From contig LRSR01001568.1 of assembly GCA_001579985.1 (NCBI GenBank), positions 1 through 22,831 of the forward strand: 22,831 nt of DNA, written 5' to 3'. The notes beneath the pieces were generated by a model. That model was not told where the DNA came from and ran no database searches. It worked only from the letters and a program-made list of their open reading frames with translations. Below are positions 1-8,878 of this stretch, in pieces. A program made the translations under genes and the position numbers. Origin of the DNA: Hypsibius dujardini (Eukaryota > Tardigrada > Eutardigrada > Parachela > Hypsibiidae). Position 1 is the first letter of the stretch; every line of letters starts with the position of its first letter.

Positions 1-775
1 ATTCCAAATCGAATTTGAAGTGGGAGAGTGTTAAACATCTTGGAATCGAACGTTTTCAAAAAACGACGTTTTGTGTGGGTTAGAGTTTAAAAAAAATTAA
101 ATAGAGTTTTGCTAGAACATGAAATCAAACAATCAACGCTTGAATTGAATGGGAAACCCGGGGAGCTATCGGGGAGCTTTCGAATTTTCTCCCGCTCAAA
201 CATAGAGCTCGTTTGCAGATGAAATATGTTTTGCTAAAATTTATTAATTTGGTCTACGATTTGCTAAAAACAATGCAGAGGGATCGGCGTGTCGCCTACC
301 GTTCCGTTTCCTTGCAAGAACAGAACTAGCAGGGATTAAATTAATGCCAAATTTAAAGTTTTACAAGTTTCCACTTTTTAATTATTTTAAACTCGTTCTG
401 CGCGCGTTTCGCGCTCTTGTCCGCACACCAAGAATAAGCACTCCAGTAAAATTTATCATTCAGTGTGAAACAGCTGAGCCAACATCATTATTGTTTTACT
501 ACCCCAATGCGCAAGAAGAGAAACGCTAGTAATTTGTGGCGGTTCACGTGTGTGGATTCACAAACTGCTTACTTTGTCGCTTCTCTTCCTTCCTTAATTC
601 GAACTTCTAATGTTTCAGCTCACTATTCCAAGACAAACGGCTGGGGAATTCACAAAAATTTGTTACACACTAGAATAATCCCTGAGAGCAAGAGCCGTGT
701 TAATGCATGTTCAGTTTTTGTTATCCGTACAGACAAGCAATTCCAAATATGTCTTAAAAAGTAATATTTAAACAG
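1..775. other. Noncoding DNA upstream of the first visible sulfatase exon
   Basis: No exon of the sulfatase family can be recognised here. The stretch is AT-rich and ends in a splice acceptor at 774-775, so it is most likely the tail of an intron of the sulfatase gene. It holds one copy of a dispersed repeat (331-572), annotated separately. The open frames in it fall inside that repeat and are not credible genes. Confidence 0.6.
331..572 (+). repeat. Dispersed repeat C, copy 1
   Basis: This stretch matches the reverse complement of 16952-17251 along most of its length. Shared blocks include GGATTAAATTAA, TTTAATTATTTTAAACTCG, AAAATTTATCATTCAGTGT, TGTTTTACTACCC and GAAACGCTAGTAA. It lies in presumed sulfatase intron sequence. 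I see no clear terminal repeats or target duplication, so the class of element is unknown. Compared with copy 2 it lacks about 49 bp in the GC-rich CGCGCG part. Confidence 0.75.
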
Positions 776-3700
776 ATAACTCCCATCCCGAATACCGGTA
801 AAGTTCTTCGGGAAAATGGGAAAGCCGTCTTCGAGAACATCACCAACAACGTCTACTTCCCAGACCTCATCACCAGCAAGGCCGAACAACTAATCCGTAA
901 CAGCGACCCCAACCAACCCTTCTACCTGCTCTACACTACGCCGGTTCCGCACAGCGCCATCGACTGGTACAGCTCGGCTCTCCACACCATGCCGCAGTTC
1001 CAGCTGCGACCGTCCGTCTTCCGGTTCAGCAGTGCCTTCCCCAAACGGAAGAGGCAGTTGGGACTCATCCAGGTGCTCGATGAGAATGTGAAACGCTTGA
1101 CGGACGCACTGATCAACAAGGGTACTGTATGCTTAGGAATCAAAAAAGCCTTCAATCAAACTCCTTCAAAAATAAGTACAAAAAATCACATCAAACTTTA
1201 ATTTAGTTTTTAGTTTTTTTTTTGTCTTTAAATTTAAAATGTGCCGATTAGAAGATTAAAACCTAGTACCAAAATTCAAAACTGAAAAGCGATCTGACTT
1301 AACGATCGACGACCACGTTGAAAGGTCAAAATCGAAGTAAAAAAACAACTAGCCGTTTCTTAATTGAGTTTTTAGTTTAGCTTCAAAATCAATACTTCTC
1401 GTTACTACATTTTCTCTCGGAATTTGTTTTCGTCAATCGAGTTCTAGTTACTATCTGAATTGCTTGGAATTGTTTTCCCCAAGCTAAAAAAATCAATGAA
1501 ATTCATTTTAATTTAGATCGTTCGTTCCAGATTTCAATTTAAAAACGTTTATATTTTACAAATCAGTCTAGCTTATATTTTTAAATTAATTTGTTTTTGC
1601 TATGACAGGAGTGGCGAATAACTCCATCATCGTCTTCTTCTCGGACAATGGCGCGGCCATTCCTAAACCGGGCGCAACTCGACAGAATTATGGCGTTAAT
1701 TGGCCGCTTCGTTCTGGCAAGGGGAATTTATTTGAAGGTGGCGTGCGGACAGTCGCTTGTCTATGGTCCCCGCTCCTCAAACGACGAGGTTGGATATCGA
1801 ATAAATTATTCCACCTCACCGACTGGCTTCCAACACTGTGGGAAGCTGCTGGGGGCGATCCCAGGAATCTCCCTGACGGCGGTGATGGATTTAGCCATTG
1901 GCGATTTCTTCAAAGTGAGTTCATTGTAAAGATTGTAAAACGATCTTTTTTTGCTAAACAAATCTTCATTATTTTTCGTTTTGTGTTGGCGCAAAAATAT
2001 TGATTTGATTAGATTTTGTAATCGGTGCGTTGAATTACTGTGATAGGCGGCGCTGAAGGATCGTCACCTCGCAGGGAACTTCTGCTGGACGTTAACTCAG
2101 GAAACTATTACGGTAAGATTCTGTAAATCTGCACAACCAATTTTACCCTGCAGCAGATTTGCCTGTAATTTTATCCGTTTCTTTATACTAGCAAATACAA
2201 ATTAACTCGAACCATTCTTTGTTTCACCTTCTCGCTTGCTTCTAGCTGACAGTTTTTTCAGTGTTCATATGTGGCAAATCTGTGATTTCTGAGCTGAAAA
2301 GCTTTATTTCAAATAAAGTGTTGTTCATTAGCGCTATCAATTTGAAGCGTTATTCAAGTGCCAATTTCAGAAACACTTAAAAATATTTTTTTCTATTTAA
2401 TCCTACGAGTAGTTATTTATTTAGACCTCTTACTGTAGTGATTTAAACAAAAATTTATTTCGCCAGTAACGTCAAACAAAATTTTTTTGTGATGCGAGAG
2501 CACGTAAATAAGTAATGTCACGTAATTATTTAAAAAATAACGGCGCATCGTAATTTGAATTTGTACGTCACCGTCATTCAAAGTAATCACCCTTGAACTC
2601 GATACACTTTTGGAGACGAAAAATCCAACTACGGAGGACGTTCAGAAAACCGTTTTTAAAAGTTGTGAAAGATAGCTGCTGACAAAGCCAAAAATCTCGA
2701 GCCATGGTATGTGCGACGAATGAGTTGAGCTGAAGAGGGATCAATTACCAGTGCAACCCTCCGATTGCGACTAAAACATTTTCTGGAGGCTTGTATCGGA
2801 TGGAAAAAAGCGATGTCTCGTTGATTCAAAACAAAATGTAATTAAAAAAGAAAGCTCTTCCTGGTTAAATTGTAACGTTCAAGATTAAATGTTAAATCAT
2901 TCAATCAAGCGTTCATAACTATTGCAAAGTATGTGCGCCATGTAAGATCTTCCCCAACTTCGTCCCCATTGAACGGGGAACTCTTTGCCGCGAGTATTTT
3001 TTTCAAAATTTAAATTCATGTTAGGGGACATGGTATTCAAGTAAAAAGTTTGATCGCGATCGGAGGGTTGCACTGGTAATCGTTCCCGTGTGAGTGCAGT
3101 GCCCTCAGTTCTCTTGCCTCGCCCTTTTCTGCTGCCGTGGCCTAGCTCTTCTAGAAATGGGTCACCACTCGTCCCTCTACTCATCTGCATGAGCAGAAAA
3201 TCGGCAGTCTCCTGTGTTAGGAACTTTTACAGGAAATAATGCAGGAAAAAATTAACTTATGTCTTAAATTGACATAAAGCATTCTGTCAGACAGAATTGT
3301 AATAAATGTGCAGTAATCACATACAGCTGATTAAATGTCATAATTATGGCCTTAGAGAACATGCCCCTCTATTCACAGGAATAATCGTGGAAGACCAGTA
3401 CGGGACCATGTTCAAACTACTGGGAGGAAAAGGCATTCCGAAATCATCTTTGGATTTGTAAGTACCTGCGATACGTTATCTGAATATACGCTAAAATTTC
3501 TACTTGCGAATAAATATGTGGAGAGGGCAGAATAACAGAATACAAAATTAGTTACATTATTCGTTTTAATAAATCAATAAATCAATCAATGGTTCAATTG
3601 ACTGAAATAAGTTACTAAGGATTTGTAGTAAATTTGTTTTCAATGAGCAATAGGCTTTCAGTTTTGTCCAAATTGGTTGATTATTTTTAGGTTCCTTTTT

Positions 3701-5166
3701 AGTTCGTCCTATTTCACCACTTCCATTAATAGAACGGTTCACTAATTTTTAGCATGTTCAGGTGCTAACAAAACTGGGAGCGAAATTTTAGTTTAGTTTT
3801 TTAGTTCTGCTCAGTTTCGTCATCCAAAAAAATCTGGATGAGGCTCGAACTTGATATCTTGTTGAATCGAGAAAACGCTCTAGTAAAATATATTTCAGAA
3901 ACTAAAAAGTCATACACAGAAACTTGTCACTAGCAATAAAGGTTTAAACAAAGTTCTCTAACTTAAACTTAATTTTTAAGTTGTATTCCGAATTCAAAAC
4001 TTCAAAGTAAAAATTACAATACTAGCACAAAATATGTTTTGTCGCATTGTAGTGTAAGGATCTTTAGCATAAGCCGTTCGGTTTTGTTTACTTGGTTCGT
4101 TATGTAACTTCCATGCACGTACATAAGTATTAGAGAAGGCTGAAGGAGTGTAAAGCCTTTATTTAAAGCCGTAAAGAAACGCCCTTTATTGATTTCTTCC
4201 CAAGTTTTCTTCCTCCTTCTTTCTTGGGTTGGCATTAAAAGCCATATAAATACAACAGAGGACGTAGAATAAGGGAGGATACATATTCACTCCGTCTTGA
4301 TCAATAATACTCCAAATACTCTAGGATTGTTCCCTCTCGTTTTGCCTCGCGTGTCCATGATCTCAGGTCGAACACACCCCACCATGTAGGAAATCCTACA
4401 GTGACCCCCTTTTCCTCAAATAATGTCAACTTTGAAAAGAAGCTAGAATAACGATATTTGTATCCATCATTCAGTTTAATTTCTTATGAAATGAACGCAT
4501 CAAGTTATTTGAAATCTCAGCTGGAAGAAACAATTTACAAAAGATGCCATTACAATCAACTTTAACTGATCTTCGTAAAACTACAATTGTATTTCGAAAC
4601 GACCAAATTGTAACTGAAGGGGATGAAAAGGGGTGAAAAGGAGTGAAAAGGCGCTGATTGTAGTGGTTTCTAGATATTTTACCTTAACGAATAGTAAGTT
4701 GTTTAAGTTTGGTATTACTTTTGCAATATATGAGCGCATAAAACGGACGGTGAACAGAGAGTTGAATATTTTTGATTTTTGGAATAGTGTTCAGCCGGAA
4801 GGGACAACAGCCGGAGACATGAGCTGGAGAGGCTACAGTCCAGCAGCCGTCAAGTGTAACTTCCGTGAAGGTGTTGAAGTCACGCCCTGTGTGCCAGAGG
4901 TGGCTGACTGCCTCTTCGACTTGACCCACGACCCTTGCGAGCTCAACAATATCGCAGCTCGTTATCCCGCCACGGTGCAGTTTCTGCAGCAGAGAATTCA
5001 GTCTTATAACGCGACTGCTCTCCCTTCCGTCTCCAAGCCATTCGACCCACAATCCAATCCAAACTTGTGGGACGGATGGTGGGTTCCGTGGAAGGATCCA
5101 GTGGGGGAAATTTACGACACGGATCCACTGGAGTTCGCTCCCCTTAGCCCAAGTACTGCGACGTAA
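776..5166 (+). CDS. Arylsulfatase B/I/J-like sulfatase, 3' part (5 exons, 5' partial)
   Basis: Exons 776-1121, 1609-1914, 2047-2112, 3379-3457 and 4788-5166 (stop TAA 5164-5166) join in frame with GT-AG introns and give the last 391 residues. Sulfatases of this group remove sulfate esters from glycosaminoglycans or related substrates in the lysosome or secretory space. Visible family marks are PVPHSAI (the substrate-binding His of the ARSB 'SVHEP' block, fragment residue about 59), FFSDNGAA (metal-binding Asp-Asn, about 128-129), NWPLRSGKGNLFEGG (active-site Lys, about 153), LTDWLPTL, and a C-terminal block CLFDLTHDPCELNNIAARYP followed by NLWDGWWVPW. The formylglycine CxPSR motif and the N-terminal metal Asp pair are absent because they lie upstream of the window. 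The first exon opens after acceptor AAACAG at 775, in phase 0. Splice phases (1,1,1,2) all match. ARSB, ARSI and ARSJ cannot be told apart here. The two long introns (2113-3378 and 3458-4787) carry repeat debris. Confidence 0.9.
2574..2630 (-). pseudogene. Remnant of a mariner-type transposase C-terminus
   Basis: Read on the minus strand, this stretch encodes LQKCIEFKGDYFE followed by a TGA stop at 2576-2574. That resembles the conserved C-terminal tail of mariner-family transposases, typically (W)xKCIExxGDYFE-stop. Frame is lost a short way upstream and no DDD catalytic core is visible, so this is a dead fragment inside a sulfatase intron. The call rests on a short motif. Confidence 0.5.
2738..3086. 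repeat. Inverted-repeat element, about 349 bp (possible MITE)
   Basis: Left arm 2738-2777 and right arm 3048-3086 are reverse complements over about 39 bases with few mismatches. The shared core reads ATTACCAGTGCAACCCTCCG. The arms face each other across about 270 bp without recognisable coding sequence, as in a small non-autonomous DNA transposon. No target-site duplication is evident. Confidence 0.6.
3458..4787. other. Long sulfatase intron, no recognised gene
   Basis: This 1.33-kb AT-rich intron lies before the last sulfatase exon. Apart from a short tandem repeat at 4619-4654 and scattered A/T runs I see nothing supportable in it. The open frame beginning at 4633 is the last exon extended backwards into the intron. 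Confidence 0.6.
4619..4654 (+). repeat. Short tandem repeat, GTGAAAAGGA-like unit
   Basis: About three and a half copies of a 10-11 base unit (GATGAAAAGGG, GTGAAAAGGA, GTGAAAAGGC) lie in the sulfatase intron about 135 bp before the last exon. Confidence 0.7.
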
Positions 5167-5548
5167 AATAAGTTAAGCTGTTTTTTAATATGAAAAATAT
5201 TTTTTCCGCCAGCTTTCGATTTGGTCGAGACGCTATTGCAGATTGTTGAAACTTGTTTTCCCAAAAATGCGAGGCAACGTCACGTCTGTACCGGAGCAGT
5301 TGATTCGCGTCACGAAGACGACCGAGTTTCACGTACAGGCACTTCCCACCACCAATCATACGAATCGTACGGGCAAATCTCAGATGCCAAGGCTTACCAG
5401 GGGAATAATCTCTGGTTCAGGGTGATGTTGATGAATAATATTCGTTACGACCATAATTGGACCATCAGTCTGGCGACCGTCAGAGATGTTTGAGCGTGGT
5501 TCTCTTTGACAGAAATATTGCTCAGTTTAGCCGAATGTAATGCAGCTT

Positions 5549-5554
5549 AATAAA
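5549..5554 (+). promoter_or_regulatory. Candidate polyadenylation signal for the sulfatase gene
   Basis: This is a canonical AATAAA 383 bp after the sulfatase stop codon. It would give a 3' UTR of about 400 nt. It is a six-base motif in AT-rich DNA, so support is modest. Confidence 0.45.
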
Positions 5555-5571
5555 TGACCGTATGATTTGGT

Positions 5572-5577
5572 TTTATT
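5572..5577 (-). promoter_or_regulatory. Candidate polyadenylation signal for the ENTPD gene
   Basis: TTTATT on the plus strand is AATAAA on the minus strand, about 640 bp past the ENTPD stop. Use of it would put the CTGY tract at 5739-5945 inside the ENTPD 3' UTR, where it would read as CAGR. Confidence 0.35.
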
Positions 5578-5738
5578 TGAAGGGACGAATCAGAGGCAAT
5601 CCTCAGACCATTCACAGACCTTACTCAAGAACTCCAGCACAGGCAACGTCTGCTCTTTCTTGGCGTTTTTCAGTCACATCAAGATAACTTTTTCCGTAGC
5701 AACTAGCATGTACGTAAATGTACGTGCCCGAATATGTG

Positions 5739-5945
5739 TATCTATCTGTCTGTCTATCTGCCTGCCCGTCTGGGCATCTGTTTCTCTGACTATTTGTCTG
5801 TCTGTCTGTCTGTCTGCCTGTCTGTCTGCCTGCCTGTCTGCCTGCCTGCTGATCTGTCTTTATGTCTGCCTGTGTGTCTGTCTGTCTGAATGCCTGTCTC
5901 TCTGTTTGTCTGAATGCCTGCCTGCCTGTCTCTCTGTTTGCCTGA
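5739..5945 (+). repeat. CTGY tetranucleotide tract, intergenic
   Basis: About 205 bp of degenerate (CTGT/CTGC)n with occasional CTAT, CTCT and CTGA units. Every frame is nearly stop-free, which creates a spurious Cys/Leu/Ser-rich frame. This is one of four such tracts within 2.4 kb. Confidence 0.95.
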
Positions 5946-5991
5946 CTTACCCTTTCAAACCTCGATGCCGTTTATCATTAAAAAAACAATT

Positions 5992-6026
5992 CCGCCGATC
6001 GAGCCTCCGCTCGAGAAGTTCGGCGG
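5992..6026. other. GC-rich hairpin in the presumed ENTPD 3' UTR
   Basis: CCGCCGA (5992-5998) pairs with TCGGCGG (6020-6026), and TCGAG/CTCGA (5999-6003/6010-6014) continues the stem around a 6-base CCTCCG loop, with a 5-base bulge on one side. It stands out in AT-rich sequence about 190 nt beyond the ENTPD stop codon. Function is unknown. Confidence 0.5.
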
Positions 6027-6213
6027 CAAAGCATCCAATCAACTAAAACGTGTAAAAACTAAAGACTCCCAGCAAAATAAAAAAACGTGGGACAGAGATG
6101 AGAGTGAAAGAAAGTGGGCGTCACCACAAAATGCCTCCGTTTAAATCTCAATATCGCAAATCCATATCAAGTCGAGACGAAGAGGAGAGAAGGAGAAGGA
6201 GAGAGAGAATGCC

Positions 6214-7405
6214 TTAATTTCGCGGCAGCTCCAACTGTGAGGTATTGTGGAAGGTATTGAGGAGGTGGAACATGGCGCCCAACGCCCAGGACGTCTCCAC
6301 GCCGTTGATCTTCTTCCGCAGCACCATCCGTTGGTCCTCGCGGAACCCGAAACCGTCCATCAACAACGCGCTGATGTAGGACAGATCCATGCAGAGAAAC
6401 GGCCGCTCCGGCCGCTTCTCCTCATCACACACTTCTTGCGCACGCAGGCGGAAGACGCCAACGGCGATCTCCCCGCCGGCGACGTGGCCGATGATTTCCG
6501 CCTCGACGGCCACGTCATAAAAATAACTAAACGCGTAGAAGACCTCCTTGGAGATCTCGGACTCGTGGTGGATGCTGGCCGACACGAGATCGCTGGCGGT
6601 GTGGTAACACTCAAGGAAACGGCTGCTAGAAGAAGGGACGCTGGTGTTGTGGGAGGATGAGTGATGGGGGAGACCGCTGACGACGTAGTCGGTGGAGGCG
6701 TGCTGCCATTGAACAGTGATGTCTGGATGGACGCACGCCGATTGAAGGCGGTTGCTGGTGCTCTGCCAGGCTTCATCTGAGTTCTCTTGAGGGAGTCCGA
6801 ACATTTGCATTCTGCAACCAACAGACCAACAGGAGTGTTGTCTGCCTGCCTGCCTGCCTGTCTGCCTGTGTGTCTGTCTGTGTGTCTGCCTGTGTGTCTG
6901 TGTGTGTGTGTGTCTGTGTGTCTGTGTGTGTGTGTGTCTGCCTGCCGGCTTAGGTCTCACCTGGCAGACATGAGTCCGAAGCCGAGGTAGCTCCACGAAT
7001 ACAGCTTCAACTTCTCGCCGAATATCCGCACCCGGTGGATGAACTCTGGAGGGGCTTTGGCAATCGTCCAATCGTACAGCGGAATGAAGGTGATCTGCAT
7101 CGAGCCACCGCCAAGGTCCAACGTGCCCACTGTCTGTTGTTTCAGCTTCTCCTTCTGAAACAAGCGCTTGATGCTGTGTTCCTTCTCCGGCACCTCTTCA
7201 CCTTCGTACTTGTGATGGAGTGTGTCGAGAAGGTAGTTGACGGTGATCCAACTGTAGAGACCTTCGTCGATACCCTCCATGATGCTGATGGATTCATCGT
7301 GACTCAAGACGAACGGTGAATGCGACTGCAAAAAAGACAGAAAATGAGGCAATGTCTGACTGTCTGTCTGCCTTGTCTGTCTGCCTGCCTTGTCTGTCTG
7401 CCTGC

Positions 7406-7444
<39 letters not shown>

Positions 7445-8436
7445 GCCTGCCTTGTCTGTCTGTCTGCCTGCCTTGTCTGTCTGTCTGCCTGCCTTGTCTG
7501 TTTGTCTGTTTGTCTGTTTGTCTGTATGTCTGCCTGTCTGTCTGCCTTGTCTGTCTGTCAGTCCCACCAACCTTCAAGTAATCTTTAACATTATCCAAAA
7601 TTCGATCCTGAATGAATGGAGGCAACAGCCGCAGTCCTGCCGTCGCTTTCAATTCCATCGGTGTGGTGGCCCACAGATACTTCGGTATGCACTCCATGGC
7701 CCGACTCATCAACGGAACAATATTCTCATGGACCAAATCCGGTTGAGCCGCGTAATAGGACAGGCCAGGCTTCAAATGCTTCCCGCATTCCGCCATCAAT
7801 CTCATGTACGGCGGCCGGAGGGACTTGACAAAGTGGAAAGCCGACAAACGAGTCCCTGTCGAACCGGCATCCACCATAATGCCTGCAACGCAATAAATAA
7901 ATGACATTCAGATACACAGGCAATTATGCCAGCAAGGCACGCGGGTACGCCGCAAGACAAACAAACAGGCAGACAGGCAGGCAGACAGGCAGACAGACAG
8001 ACAGACAAACAGGCAGGCAGGCAGACAGACAGACAGGCAGGCAGGGAGACAGACAGACAGACAGACAAACAGGCAGGGAGACAGGTAGGCAGGCAGGCAG
8101 ACAGACAGGCAGACAGACAGTACCATAAATATCGCCGGTGTAGTTGTCATATTTGACTAGTTCTGGTGAAACGGTCTCCTCGACACTGTAACCGGCTTTA
8201 AAGGCTGACTCTGCAGTGTAGTGGGAATTACTCGGGTGATGGTGGAGATGATGATGATGCTGATGCTGACCGGGTGGAGAACCGTGGGGAAAGCTGTAGA
8301 TGCTGAACGGGAAGGTGGAGTGGACGTCCTGACTCCAAAATGGGAGCGTACTCAGGCCGGAGATCACCAGGAAGAATTGGCTTGTTGAGAGTATAAAAAG
8401 TAAAATCATAAGGAAAATCCGCCGGGGCAGCGCCAT
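6214..8436 (-). CDS. ENTPD6: ENTPD5/6-type ectonucleoside triphosphate diphosphohydrolase (4 exons, complete)
   Basis: On the minus strand, exons 8436-8124, 7882-7572, 7325-6961 and 6811-6214 join with phases 1, 0 and 2 to give 528 residues. Enzymes of this GDA1/CD39 family hydrolyse nucleoside diphosphates (UDP, GDP) in the secretory pathway, which supports glycosylation. Visible apyrase conserved regions are ACR1 VDAGSTGTR (about 108-116), ACR2 KATAGLRLL (about 183-191), ACR3 SIMEGIDEGLYSWITVNYL with the catalytic Glu, ACR4 VGTLDLGGGSMQITF, then LYSWSYLGFGL and a C-terminal FLCMDLSYISALLMDGFGF...WALGAMFHLL block typical of ENTPD5/6. A hydrophobic segment at residues about 6-28 looks like a signal anchor, as in ENTPD6. 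An unusual His-rich stem (8 His in residues 58-67) follows it. The start ATG at 8436 is chosen because the signal anchor follows directly; an in-frame ATG at 8481 is possible but lies across candidate acceptors. The protein is longer than human ENTPD5 or ENTPD6, mainly in the stem. ENTPD5 versus ENTPD6 is not settled. Confidence 0.92.
6836..6947 (+). repeat. CTGY/TGTGTC tract in ENTPD intron 3
   Basis: About 110 bp of CTGC and CTGT units grading into TGTGTGTC units. It fills most of the 149-bp intron 6812-6960. In the ENTPD transcript it reads CAGR/GACACA. Confidence 0.93.
7353..7562 (+). repeat. CTGY tract in ENTPD intron 2
   Basis: About 210 bp of CTGT/CTGC, partly organised in higher-order units of 17 and 21 bp separated by CTTGTCTG, with CTGTTTGT units near one end. 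It nearly fills intron 7326-7571. In the ENTPD transcript it reads CAGR. Confidence 0.95.
7954..8121 (+). repeat. CAGR tract in ENTPD intron 1, opposite orientation
   Basis: About 168 bp of CAGA/CAGG with occasional CAAA units, inside intron 7883-8123. On the plus strand it is the complement of the tracts in introns 2 and 3, so in the ENTPD transcript it reads CUGY and can pair with them. Confidence 0.95.
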
Positions 8437-8514
8437 TGCGCCGAGATGGCCGTCTGTTAGAAAGAAACCTGCAAACAACAAATAAATACAACAAATAACA
8501 ACAATACAATGAAT

Positions 8515-8570
8515 TGATCAATCAATCAATCAATCAATTAATCAATCAATCAATCGATCAATCAATGGAT
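8515..8570 (+). repeat. ATCA microsatellite
   Basis: About 13 ATCA units with a few ATTA and ATCG variants, in the ENTPD upstream region. A second shorter run lies at 8838-8878. Confidence 0.9.
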
Positions 8571-8837
8571 CTTACGAGTGTTCCAATTTTCGCGCAATCA
8601 AGAGACAATCAACCAATCAACCAATCAAAGAATCAACAGTCCATAGAAACTCATTGCAAGTTGAAATAGCTAAATTAATATTACATGAATCCATGAAAAT
8701 GAGTACAAAATCAACAACGTAAACAAACGATGCACCAACTACTAAAACTAACTGCAAAAACTAATTTAAGAATTAGTTTCCGCGTAGACGTAAATTAAAA
8801 AAAGACAGAAAAACGAAATTGAGCAAAAAGGTAAAAT

Positions 8838-8878
8838 CAATCAATCAATCAATCAATTAATCGTTCAATCAATCGAGA
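8838..8878 (+). repeat. ATCA microsatellite, second run
   Basis: Imperfect ATCA repeats of about 40 bp, interrupted by ATTAATCGTTCA. Confidence 0.8.

Larger units (their letters stand above)
2113..3378. other. Sulfatase intron with transposon debris
   Basis: This 1.27-kb intron separates two short sulfatase exons. It carries a mariner-like transposase tail on the minus strand (2574-2630) and a pair of inverted repeats (2738-2777 and 3048-3086). A 97-codon minus-strand frame at 2897-3190 runs across the right arm of that inverted repeat and resembles nothing I recognise. Confidence 0.6.
5167..6213. other. Convergent intergenic region between sulfatase and ENTPD genes
   Basis: The region holds the 3' ends of two convergent genes. 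AATAAA at 5549-5554 (plus) could serve the sulfatase and its reverse complement at 5572-5577 (minus) could serve ENTPD, so the two transcripts may end within 30 bp of each other. It also carries a CTGY tract (5739-5945) and a hairpin (5992-6026). Two overlapping open frames at 5221-5493 have no recognised homology and probably lie in 3' UTR. Confidence 0.55.

Noticed and set aside
344-529. 61-codon open frame with a similar frame at 16950-17186
   Set aside because: Both lie in dispersed repeat C. The frames are short, interrupted relative to each other and unlike any known protein.
2505-2521. 17-base exact match TAAATAAGTAATGTCAC with 11403-11419
   Set aside because: The match does not extend on either side, and in AT-rich DNA a 17-mer shared by chance is possible. 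Not enough for a repeat family.
2897-3190. 97-codon minus-strand frame
   Set aside because: It crosses the arm of an inverted repeat, has no recognised similarity and sits inside a sulfatase intron.
5567-6046. 159-codon Cys/Leu/Ser-rich open frame
   Set aside because: It is a translation of the CTGY tetranucleotide tract, which lacks stop codons in any frame.
7304-7588. Several Thr/Asp/Arg/Gln or Cys/Leu/Val repetitive frames on both strands
   Set aside because: They come from the CTGY tract in ENTPD intron 2; the neighbouring exons splice around it in phase.
5739-8121. CRISPR-like array
   Set aside because: The repetitive DNA is a continuous tetranucleotide microsatellite with no unique spacers, in a eukaryotic gene.
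7901-8128. Gln/Thr/Gly/Arg repeat frames on the plus strand
   Set aside because: They are the CAGR tract in ENTPD intron 1 read forward.
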